DNA of 6,213 nucleotides from an uncultured Clostridia bacterium (lineage in GTDB: Bacteria > Bacillota > Clostridia > Oscillospirales > Acutalibacteraceae): the NCBI GenBank assembly GCA_947165615.1, contig CAMVBD010000095.1, positions 1-6,213 on the forward strand. The letters are read 5' to 3'. The notes under the pieces were generated by a model. That model saw only the letters and a list, made by a program, of their open reading frames with translations, searched no databases and was not told where the DNA came from. Positions 1 through 5,069 of this stretch are shown here, one piece after another. Within the stretch, counting starts at the first letter, position 1, and each line of letters begins with the position of its first letter. The position numbers and the translations under genes were made by a program.

Positions 1-170
1 CAGGCGTCCTGTTTCATTTTTTCCACCATAGATTCCGTTGAAGGATCGTCGGCATGAAAAGAAAAGCGCCAGCCGTCCTCCTTTTGGACGGCGGAGGATA
101 AAAGCCCCTGCGCCGGGAGCTTGGGGATAATGAATTTCTGATAGTCCACCAGTTTCACCGCCTTTTCCAT
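1..170 (-). CDS. Unrecognised leftward gene, N-terminal part (partial at window edge)
   Basis: Reading leftward from ATG at 170 gives 56 open codons with no stop before the window edge, so only the N-terminus is visible. The protein starts MEKAVKLVDYQKFIIPKLPA and continues through a segment with GWRFSFHADD to a charged stretch with EKMKQD. I see no signal peptide, membrane segment or domain I can name. The main support is the excellent promoter directly upstream (TTGACT, 17-bp spacer, TATACT), which ends only 7 nt before the ATG. No Shine-Dalgarno precedes this ATG, so the mRNA may be leaderless; GTG codons 5 or 8 are alternative starts. It is transcribed divergently from the par operon and could be a regulator or an accessory gene. 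The function is unknown. Confidence 0.5.
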   Translation of the reverse strand, partial: MEKAVKLVDYQKFIIPKLPAQGLLSSAVQKEDGWRFSFHADDPSTESMVEKMKQDA

Positions 171-177
171 ATTTCGG

Positions 178-206
178 AGTATACCATATATATGGAAAAA
201 AGTCAA
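178..206 (-). promoter_or_regulatory. Sigma-A-like promoter of the leftward gene, with palindromic spacer
   Basis: On the minus strand the -35 TTGACT lies at 206-201 and the -10 TATACT at 183-178, separated by exactly 17 bp. The spacer contains the perfect 12-bp palindrome CCATATATATGG (184-195), ideally placed for a repressor to block RNA polymerase. The two hexamers and spacing are directly visible; the operator role is inferred. Confidence 0.75.
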
Positions 207-217
207 TTCACAGTTAT

Positions 218-245
218 TTGGTACCTGCCCCCACTTTTTTAGAAT
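218..245 (+). promoter_or_regulatory. Possible weak promoter for the par operon
   Basis: TTGGTA (218-223) and TAGAAT (240-245) are separated by 16 bp on the plus strand, about 55 nt before the first par-operon start codon. The -10 matches the consensus at 5 of 6 positions and the -35 at 4 of 6. It lies back to back with the stronger leftward promoter, giving a divergent control region. It is the best candidate in this gap but is not compelling. Confidence 0.35.
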
Positions 246-299
246 GAGCTTTTGGGTATCACACATTATTCGCCGAAAGGCAGAAAGGAGGGAGACCTC

Positions 300-629
300 A
301 TGGAAGAAAAGCGTGCGCTTTCAAACCGTCAATTTGCGGCGTCCGACTTCGATATCAAGCCGTATTCGTTTATCACAACTGAAGGAGTCTTTACCGGCAC
401 ACTGGATTTCAAGCGTTGGGGTAAAAAGAAGAATCTGCTCAGTTATTTTACACTTTCCGACGGCAGAAAAATCTTCGCGTCAACGTTTGCTTTGCAGGAT
501 TATCTCGGTCTTGCGGATATCAGGCTCGGGACAAACGTTAAACTGACTTTTATTGCTGCAAAGACGTCCGGAACGATTTATCTTCGGAAAGCTGAAACAA
601 CGGATACAACAATCCAAACAAAAAAGTAA
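300..629 (+). CDS. Small beta-rich protein, possible OB-fold, first gene of the par operon
   Basis: A 109-residue protein whose start at 300 is fixed by a strong AGGAGG a short distance upstream; an earlier in-frame ATG at 252 lacks such a site. I do not recognise the family. The predicted order of elements is a basic N-terminus, strand (VFTGTLDFKRW, about 30-40), strand (LLSYFTLSD), strand (RKIFASTF), a short helix (ALQDYLGLADI), strand (NVKLTFIAAK) and strand (TIYLRKAE). This beta-beta-beta-alpha-beta-beta pattern is that of an OB-fold, so binding of single-stranded nucleic acid is a reasonable but unproven idea. No transmembrane segment is seen, and the Thr/Lys-rich tail looks disordered. 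It sits 16 nt before the parM-like gene and is very likely co-transcribed with it. Confidence 0.8.
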   Translation: MEEKRALSNRQFAASDFDIKPYSFITTEGVFTGTLDFKRWGKKKNLLSYFTLSDGRKIFASTFALQDYLGLADIRLGTNVKLTFIAAKTSGTIYLRKAETTDTTIQTKK

Positions 630-645
630 AAGAGGAGGAATTTGA

Positions 646-1569
646 ATGACCAAATTCAACGATACCCTGATTATCGGTCTGGATCACGGGTACGGTAACA
701 TGAAGACCGCAAACCATTGTTTCCACACGGGGATCATCCCCGGAGAAGACGCGTCGTCGTTCGCGCAGAACATTTTGGAATACGGCGGCAAAAGCTATTT
801 GATCGGCGAAGGGCACAAGGATTTCATCCCGGATAAGGTCAAAGACGACGACTTTTATCATCTTTCCCTTGCCGGGATTGCAGAGGAACTGGACAACTTT
901 GGACTGTCCGAGGGAAAGATCCACATCGCCGCAGGATTACCGCTGACGTGGACCGGCGCACAGAAGGACGCCTTTGCCGCCTATCTGACGAAAAATACGG
1001 ACGTGACGTTCACCTACCGTAAGAAACAATACACGATCAAGATCGCCGGCGTCAGTATCTTTCCGCAGGGCTATGCCGCCGTCGCCCCGTATATCACGAA
1101 GCTCAAGGGCGTGCAGATGCTGGTGGATATCGGCAACGGCACGATGAACGTGATGACCCTCGTCAACGGCAAACCGCAGTTCAACAAAATGTTTACCGAA
1201 AAGTTCGGCACCCATCAGTGTGTACTTTCCATCAAAGAAGCGTTCTCTCGCAAAACGCAGCGGGAGCTCAACGACGCTTTTATCGAAGAGATGCTGCGCA
1301 CCGGCAGCGCCGATCTTGATGAAGACGATCTTGCCATCGTGGAAGCCGCCGTGCGGGATTACGTTTCGCAGATCTACGGCAAACTGCACGAATACGGTTA
1401 CGACGAGAAAACCATGAAATTGCAGGTGGTCGGTGGCGGCGGCTGTCTGCTGGGACACTTCGGGCATCTGCGGGACGGCTGGGATTTCTTGATGAACGAT
1501 ATCTGCGCCGCGGCAAAGGGATACGAGTATCTCGCGGAAACAAAGCTCAAAAGCCGTGTGAAAGCATGA
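646..1569 (+). CDS. parM: ParM/StbA-like actin-type segregation ATPase
   Basis: A 307-residue protein close to the usual length of ParM-like plasmid actins. It starts at an ATG preceded by AGAGGAGG at 631-638. The actin/Hsp70 nucleotide-binding signatures are in order: phosphate-1 loop IIGLDHGYGNMK (9-20, with Asp13), a GLPLTW segment near 97-102, FPQG near 139-142, phosphate-2 loop VDIGNGTMN (160-168, with Asp161), and the adenosine motif VVGGGG (261-266). ParM family members polymerise in the cytoplasm with ATP/GTP and push apart DNA bound by ParR at a centromere. The stop codon overlaps the next start (ATGA), so translation of the two proteins is probably coupled, as in parMR operons. Alp-type actins are the nearest alternative, and sub-family cannot be assigned by eye. 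Confidence 0.88.
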   Translation: MTKFNDTLIIGLDHGYGNMKTANHCFHTGIIPGEDASSFAQNILEYGGKSYLIGEGHKDFIPDKVKDDDFYHLSLAGIAEELDNFGLSEGKIHIAAGLPLTWTGAQKDAFAAYLTKNTDVTFTYRKKQYTIKIAGVSIFPQGYAAVAPYITKLKGVQMLVDIGNGTMNVMTLVNGKPQFNKMFTEKFGTHQCVLSIKEAFSRKTQRELNDAFIEEMLRTGSADLDEDDLAIVEAAVRDYVSQIYGKLHEYGYDEKTMKLQVVGGGGCLLGHFGHLRDGWDFLMNDICAAAKGYEYLAETKLKSRVKA

Positions 1570-1889
1570 AGCCCTACCGTGTGAGCGTCCGGTTCTATCC
1601 TGATCGTGTGCAGGAGCAGCGCGCTATTGCGTATCTGAAACAACTGCCCGAAAAGAAGATCAACCGGTTCATTGTAGACGCGGTGACCGAAAAGATTGTG
1701 GCAAGCCCTGTTTCTCTTTCGGCCGGTGATTTATCTGCGATCCGTGAGATCGTCCGGTATGAATTGCGTAATGTTACCTTTGCAGCGCCGCCGGAAAAGC
1801 CAAAGCCCTATATTACGGAACTGACCGAGGAAGAAAACGCCGCCAATCAGGAAAGCGTTTTGGAAGATATGGACGCTTTCTTCTCCTGA
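1566..1889 (+). CDS. parR: ParR-like centromere-binding adaptor
   Basis: A 107-residue protein overlapping the end of the parM-like gene by 4 nt. The N-terminal segment has ribbon-helix-helix character: strand YRVSVRFY (4-11), helix VQEQRAIAYLKQL (15-27), turn PEKK, and helix KINRFIVDAVTEKI (31-44). The middle (DLSAIREIVRYELRNV) is helical and is followed by a Pro-rich linker. The C-terminus is an acidic, aromatic-tipped tail (EEENAANQESVLEDMDAFFS). This fits ParR, which binds centromere repeats through its RHH and contacts ParM through its C-terminal tail. Identification rests on this architecture plus position directly after parM; sequence similarity among ParR proteins is generally poor. 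Four phased repeats begin exactly on its stop codon and are its likely DNA target. Confidence 0.78.
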   Translation: MKPYRVSVRFYPDRVQEQRAIAYLKQLPEKKINRFIVDAVTEKIVASPVSLSAGDLSAIREIVRYELRNVTFAAPPEKPKPYITELTEEENAANQESVLEDMDAFFS

Positions 1890-1959
1890 CGTCAAAAACG
1901 CCGGGGATGGTGTCAACGGTTTCAGTCGCCGCAGGCCCTTGACGTCAGCATGGCGTCAA
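1887..1959 (+). repeat. Four phased TGRYGTCAR repeats, candidate parC centromere
   Basis: Copies lie at 1887-1895 (TGACGTCAA), 1908-1916 (TGGTGTCAA), 1940-1948 (TGACGTCAG) and 1951-1959 (TGGCGTCAA). The offsets of 21, 32 and 11 bp correspond to two, three and one helical turns, so all four face the same side of the DNA. The first copy includes the parR stop codon. Arrays of short direct repeats next to parMR are what ParR binds in type II segregation systems; the assignment here is inferred from repeat structure and position. Confidence 0.65.
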
Positions 1960-1961
1960 GG
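1937..1961. repeat. 8-bp inverted repeat over the last two iterons
   Basis: CCTTGACG (1937-1944) is the exact reverse complement of CGTCAAGG (1954-1961), with 9 bp between. No T-run follows on the plus strand, so it is not an intrinsic terminator. It overlaps iterons three and four and may be a high-affinity paired binding site. Confidence 0.6.
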
Positions 1962-2005
1962 CAAAAACAATACCGGAAAAGTGAGGTGTAAACGAAAAAT
2001 GACGC

Positions 2006-2059
2006 GTATGAGGCACGGGAAATAACGATCTGTTCTATTCCCACCCCCGTGTCTCATAC
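2006..2059. repeat. 14-bp imperfect inverted repeat with alternative inner pairing
   Basis: GTATGAGGCACGGG (2006-2019) pairs with CCCGTGTCTCATAC (2046-2059) with one mismatch. GGGAAATA (2017-2024) can instead pair with TATTCCC (2036-2042) with one bulged A, so the GGG at 2017-2019 can join either of two mutually exclusive structures. The shape suits a relaxase-recognised hairpin next to a nick site. Confidence 0.75.
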
Positions 2060-2071
2060 CGTAACGAGCAG

Positions 2072-2093
2072 GGCAAAAATATATATTTTTGCC
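2072..2093. repeat. Perfect 22-bp palindrome with A/T-rich centre
   Basis: Each 11-bp half reads GGCAAAAATAT on its own strand, with no central gap. The core is five A, alternating TA and five T between GC clamps, so it should melt or extrude easily. It sits between the large inverted repeat and the terminator-like hairpin in the candidate oriT. Confidence 0.8.
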
Positions 2094-2117
2094 GAGCCGG
2101 CGGCGCGGCTCCTTTTT
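2094..2117 (+). terminator. Probable intrinsic terminator of the par operon
   Basis: GAGCCG (2094-2099) pairs with CGGCTC (2106-2111) around a 6-nt loop, followed by C and five T (2113-2117). This GC-rich stem plus T-run would end transcripts from the par operon before the mob genes. It may have a second role as part of the oriT fold. Confidence 0.55.
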
Positions 2118-2136
2118 AGGGGCTGCCCGCCCCTAA
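2116..2136. repeat. 8-bp hairpin just before mobC
   Basis: TTAGGGGC (2116-2123) and GCCCCTAA (2129-2136) are exact reverse complements around a 5-nt loop. The left arm overlaps the T-run of the terminator-like hairpin, so the two structures touch. The hairpin ends 15 nt before the mobC ribosome binding site. Confidence 0.6.
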
Positions 2137-2168
2137 TACCCCGGAATATGAAGGAAAGGACTGAAGCT

Positions 2169-2513
2169 ATGTCAAAAAGTAAAAAAGGTATGTATTTTCA
2201 ATGTAACCAAAAGCAGCGGGATCAGATCAGAAAAAAGGCAAAGGCCAGCGGACTGAAGCAGGGCGAATATATCCTGCAAAGGGCGCTGGGCGCTGCGCCG
2301 AAGGAAACACAGCTCGGCGCGTATCTGAATTTGTACCGGAAGCTGTGCGAGATCACCAATCTGCCGCTGTCCTCCGAAACGGAAGCAAGGCTGAACGGTC
2401 TGATCGACAGTATTTACGCCCGGCTCTTTGAAAGCGCGCCGCCGTCGGTGGAAACACAGCTCGAAGAAGAACAGGCGCTGAACGAGTACTATGCGGATAT
2501 CGGAGATGATTGA
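2169..2513 (+). CDS. mobC: MobC/NikA-like relaxosome accessory protein
   Basis: A 114-residue protein. The start at 2169 is chosen because AGGAAAGGA (2152-2160) sits 8 nt upstream; a longer in-frame reading would run back through the hairpin region. The N-terminus is a basic ribbon-helix-helix: MSKSKKGMYFQCNQKQRDQI supplies the strand and first helix, and KASGLKQGEYILQRAL (25-40) the turn and second helix. The C-terminal half is helical (LGAYLNLYRKLCEI, ARLNGLIDSIYARLF) and ends in an acidic tail. Proteins of this plan bind oriT and help load the relaxase. The gene lies between the candidate oriT and the relaxase gene, with 2 nt to the ATG chosen for the relaxase. Confidence is good for the family role, while exact sub-family is uncertain. 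Confidence 0.82.
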   Translation: MSKSKKGMYFQCNQKQRDQIRKKAKASGLKQGEYILQRALGAAPKETQLGAYLNLYRKLCEITNLPLSSETEARLNGLIDSIYARLFESAPPSVETQLEEEQALNEYYADIGDD

Positions 2514-2515
2514 TT

Positions 2516-3928
2516 ATGGCGACCACGGCATTTTGGCCCGTATACAACCACCTGAAAGAAACCATCGATTACGCGGAGAACCCGGACAAGACCATTGAGC
2601 GCAAATACGTGGACGAAGACCTTTACAAAACGCTTCAATACGCCGAAAACAGCGATAAAACAGACGAGACCATGTACGTCAGCGCTGTCAACTGCCCGAA
2701 ACAAAAAGCCTACGAATATATGATGCGCACGAAACGGCGTTATCGCGAATCGGGCAAGATCGTCGGTTACCACGGATATCAGAGCTTCGCCGCCGGAGAG
2801 GTCACACCGGAGGACGCACACCAAATCGGGCTCGAAACCGCAAAGCGTATGTGGGGAGGGCAATATGAGGTCGTTGTTACCACCCATCTGAACACAGGGC
2901 ACCTGCATAACCATTTTGTCGCTAACAGCACGTCCTTCGTTACGGGCAAGAAGTTTCGTAATCAAATCAAGGATCATAAGCGTTTCCGCGAGATCTCCGA
3001 TGCTGTATGTCAGGAACACAATAAATCCGTACTCAAGGACGCGCCGTTCTACGGTGGAGAAAAAGGCGCGTACTGGATCCACAAGAACGGCGGCAAGACG
3101 CACAGGGACATTCTGAAAGAAGACATGGAGTATTGCCTGCGGGAAGCGTATTCCGTAAGAGACCTGATCCGTCGGCTGAACGCCATCGGCTATGACTGCG
3201 ACTTTAACCCCAATCACGAACACTGGACCGTCCGCGCCGCCGATTGGGACCGCGCCGTCCGCATTGATAAGCTCGGTTTTACGAAAGAGCGGCTGAAAAA
3301 AGAATTTGACGGGCATAAGCTATGGGAGCATTCTTTTAATGCTGTCGGGTTTTATTTGCTTGAGCATCCCATATACAAACCTAAAGTATATCCCGTGAAC
3401 AGACTGTTGAAGGAAATGGAATACGAACTTGATCACGCGAGCGGCGCAGAAGCTGCGGCAGCAGCGCTTGTTTTTATCCTGTTTGCGATTTTGATCGCCA
3501 TTATCAAATTAACAAGAGAACAGGATGACTACAAACCCCGAACGCCGGGACTGCGCAAACTGATCACCGAAGCGCCGAAAATCGAACAGGAATACAGGCT
3601 CCTCATAGACAACAACATTTCGTCTATGCAGGAGCTTTTTGATTATCACGATGGTTTAGAGGCGCAAATCAAATCATTGGAAGCCGACCGGCAGAAGCTC
3701 CGAAACAAGATCCGCCGCTGCGATAACGAGGAAGAGAAAACAGATCTGAAGCAACAGGCCAAAGACATCACAAAACAACTTACCCCTTTGCGGGAACAGA
3801 ACAAAATCACAGACCGGATTGAACACCGCGCACCGGAACTGCAAAGAATGTTGGTACTGGAGCGCGGTCTTGAATTACAGGCATACACACAACAGAAAAA
3901 TCAAAGAAATTATGATAGGAGTCGATAA
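2516..3928 (+). CDS. mobP: MOBP-type relaxase with a hydrophobic segment
   Basis: A 470-residue relaxase (nicking transesterase of the Relaxase/PF03432 type). ATG at 2516 is preferred because GGAG at 2502-2505 is 10 nt upstream; a TTG at 2510 is possible. Tyr19 in ETIDYAENPDKT is the probable nicking tyrosine by analogy with Tyr22 of RP4 TraI. The metal-binding motif is HLNTGHLHNHF (124-134; His124, His129, His131, His133). GYHGYQSF (84-91) is a conserved-looking strand before it. After the catalytic region (about 1-260) come a PIYKPKVYPVNRLLKEME linker, an uninterrupted hydrophobic run (about 313-330) like a membrane helix, and a charged coiled-coil-like tail (about 376-432). It should nick oriT with MobC and pilot the strand during transfer. 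The parB-like gene starts 3 nt after its stop. Confidence 0.9.
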   Translation: MATTAFWPVYNHLKETIDYAENPDKTIERKYVDEDLYKTLQYAENSDKTDETMYVSAVNCPKQKAYEYMMRTKRRYRESGKIVGYHGYQSFAAGEVTPEDAHQIGLETAKRMWGGQYEVVVTTHLNTGHLHNHFVANSTSFVTGKKFRNQIKDHKRFREISDAVCQEHNKSVLKDAPFYGGEKGAYWIHKNGGKTHRDILKEDMEYCLREAYSVRDLIRRLNAIGYDCDFNPNHEHWTVRAADWDRAVRIDKLGFTKERLKKEFDGHKLWEHSFNAVGFYLLEHPIYKPKVYPVNRLLKEMEYELDHASGAEAAAAALVFILFAILIAIIKLTREQDDYKPRTPGLRKLITEAPKIEQEYRLLIDNNISSMQELFDYHDGLEAQIKSLEADRQKLRNKIRRCDNEEEKTDLKQQAKDITKQLTPLREQNKITDRIEHRAPELQRMLVLERGLELQAYTQQKNQRNYDRSR

Positions 3929-3931
3929 TTT

Positions 3932-4786
3932 ATGGAAGTAACCAATATTTTAATCAACAAGATCCGTCCCTTTGAGGGACATCCTTACAAGGTGTTGGAT
4001 AACGCGGAAATGGACAGTTTGACGGTGAGCGTTTATGACTACGGCGTCAGGGAGCCGGTACTTGTCCGTCCGCACGAAACGATCCCCGGCGAATTTGAAA
4101 TGATCGCCGGGCACAGGCGTATGCGCGCGGCGCAGAAGGCGGGGCTCACCGAGATCCCCGCTGTTATTTGTAATATGACAAGAGACGAAGCTGCCGTGAT
4201 GGTGGTGGACAGCAATCTGCACCGTGAGCACATTTTGCCGTCGGAAAAGGCCTTTGCCTACAAACTGAAAATGGAAGCTTTGAGTAATCAAGGCAAAAGA
4301 ACGGATTTAACTTCGTCGCAAGTTGCGACAAAGTTCGATGCCGCGACCGAAATCGGGAAGAAGAACAAGGAAAGCCGCGATACGGTCTTTCGCTATATTC
4401 GTCTGACGTATCTGATTCCCGAGCTGCTGGATTTGATGGACGAGGGCAAAATCGCCTTTATGGTGGGCGTGGAGCTTTCGTATCTTCCCGAAGATCTGCA
4501 ATACGTTCTGCTCGGACTAATTGAAGAATTGGATTGTACCCCGTCCTATTCGCAGGCATGGCAGATGCACAAGGATCTCACAGTCGGAACCCTTACCGAA
4601 GAAAGCATTTCCGAACGAATGAACCAGCCGAAGCCAAATCAGGTGGAGATGTTCAGGATGCCCGCCGAGAAGCTGAAGAATCGCATTCCTCAAAATTTGA
4701 GTCAGGAGAAAAAGGAAGAATTCGTCATAAAAGCCTGTGAGTTTTATCAGCGGCACTTGGAACGTAAAAGGGCGATGGAGAGGTAA
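3932..4786 (+). CDS. parB: ParB/Spo0J-family DNA-binding protein without a ParA partner
   Basis: A 284-residue protein whose ATG has AGGAG at 3917-3921, 10 nt upstream. The ParB N-terminal CTPase-type domain is clear: IRPFEGHPYK (11-20), a strand VREPVLVRP (39-47), the AGHRRMRAA box (59-67) and the NLHREHILPSEKAFAYK box (95-111). A helix-turn-helix region follows (about 137-165, EIGKKNKESRDTVFRYIRLTYL), then helices PELLDLMDEGKIAFMVGVELSYL. The C-terminus is basic and helical (EEFVIKACEFYQRHLERKR). ParB proteins bind parS sites and spread as CTP clamps, but no ParA is encoded here, so it may act as a regulator or accessory factor of the element. It lies 3 nt after the relaxase gene and 6 nt before the start chosen for the next gene. 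A large palindrome sits inside its coding sequence (4309-4335). Confidence 0.88.
   Translation: MEVTNILINKIRPFEGHPYKVLDNAEMDSLTVSVYDYGVREPVLVRPHETIPGEFEMIAGHRRMRAAQKAGLTEIPAVICNMTRDEAAVMVVDSNLHREHILPSEKAFAYKLKMEALSNQGKRTDLTSSQVATKFDAATEIGKKNKESRDTVFRYIRLTYLIPELLDLMDEGKIAFMVGVELSYLPEDLQYVLLGLIEELDCTPSYSQAWQMHKDLTVGTLTEESISERMNQPKPNQVEMFRMPAEKLKNRIPQNLSQEKKEEFVIKACEFYQRHLERKRAMER
4309..4335. repeat. 27-nt near-perfect palindrome inside the parB-like gene
   Basis: The arms run 4309-4321 and 4323-4335 around a central G at 4322, and 12 of 13 pairs match (only C4314/A4330 fails). The core GTCGCAAGTTGCGAC (4315-4329) is perfect. It encodes residues 126-135 (LTSSQVATKF). It does not resemble the B. 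subtilis parS consensus. A protein-binding site inside the gene, or an mRNA hairpin, are the two main readings. Confidence 0.75.
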
Positions 4787-4792
4787 ATGATT

Positions 4793-5038
4793 ATGGATGA
4801 GATAAAGAATATTCCCGAATTTCATTTTATTATCAAAGGGGCGGGGCGTGTCGATGAAAAGACATTAAAGTCCGCCACTTTTGATTATTCACCAGACCGA
4901 CTGCCGGTGCAGGCTGAGCCGAAGCGTTTTACCACCACCGTTAAATCCGGCAAGACGATATATGACGCGTCCGCTTCCTTCAGCAACGAAGGTAATCAAA
5001 CTCTACTGCGTCAATTCAAACGTCTGATTATATCATAG
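4793..5038 (+). CDS. Small TnpW-like transposon protein
   Basis: An 81-residue protein. ATG at 4793 is preferred because GGAGAGG (4777-4783) is 9 nt upstream; the ATG at 4787, directly after the parB stop, would be only 3 nt away. The C-terminal half (RFTTTVKSGKTIYDASASFS, then NEGNQTLLRQFKRLIIS) has the pattern of TnpW-family proteins: a short beta hairpin with an xGKTxY core, strand, and final helix ending K-R-L. Such proteins sit next to TnpX-type recombinases in Tn4451-like elements, as here. The N-terminal 45 residues are not recognisable and seem longer than usual for the family. The biochemical role is unknown. It is probably translated with parB, and its stop lies just before the recombinase promoter. 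Family assignment is moderate because the match is short and by eye. Confidence 0.65.
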   Translation: MDEIKNIPEFHFIIKGAGRVDEKTLKSATFDYSPDRLPVQAEPKRFTTTVKSGKTIYDASASFSNEGNQTLLRQFKRLIIS

Positions 5039-5040
5039 AA

Positions 5041-5069
5041 TTGAAAATCGAGACCGGGCACTGTATAAT
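5041..5069 (+). promoter_or_regulatory. Strong sigma-A-like promoter of the serine recombinase
   Basis: TTGAAA (5041-5046) and TATAAT (5064-5069) are separated by exactly 17 bp; the -10 is perfect and the -35 matches 5 of 6. The expected start is about 5076. The left arm of an inverted repeat fills most of the spacer and runs 2 nt into the -10, so occupancy of that arm would block polymerase. Confidence 0.8.

Larger units (their letters stand above)
2006..2136. other. Candidate oriT: ordered series of inverted repeats before mobC
   Basis: From left to right the stretch holds a 14-bp inverted repeat with one mismatch (2006-2019 with 2046-2059), a perfect 22-bp palindrome (2072-2093), a GC-rich hairpin (2094-2111) and an 8-bp hairpin (2116-2136). 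It lies directly upstream of a mobC-like gene and relaxase, where oriT sits in many MOBP elements. TAACGA occurs twice, once in the loop of the first repeat (2023-2028) and once 3 nt after its right arm (2062-2067). The second is where a nic site would be expected if the plus strand is cut, which is speculation. Confidence 0.55.

Noticed and set aside
72..92. 7-bp hairpin GCCGTCC/GGACGGC in the leftward gene
   Set aside because: It is short, inside the coding region and not followed by a T-run in either direction, so it looks incidental.
244..546. Overlapping plus-strand frame starting MSFWVSHII
   Set aside because: It is Ser/Arg-rich in the manner of an out-of-frame reading, and the strong AGGAGG serves the other frame at 300.
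937..1467. Minus-strand open frame of 176 codons opposite parM
   Set aside because: Its His/Arg/Val-rich composition is typical of antisense translation, and the plus frame has all actin-ATPase motifs.
2489..3316. Long minus-strand open frame of 275 codons opposite the relaxase gene
   Set aside because: It is the antisense shadow of a clearly recognised relaxase, has no recognisable domain and no promoter or ribosome binding site of its own.
4085..4111. 8-bp inverted repeat CCCGGCGA/TCGCCGGG in parB
   Set aside because: It lies in a strongly conserved coding stretch (PGEFEMIAGH) with GC-rich codons and an 11-nt loop, and can be explained by codon use.
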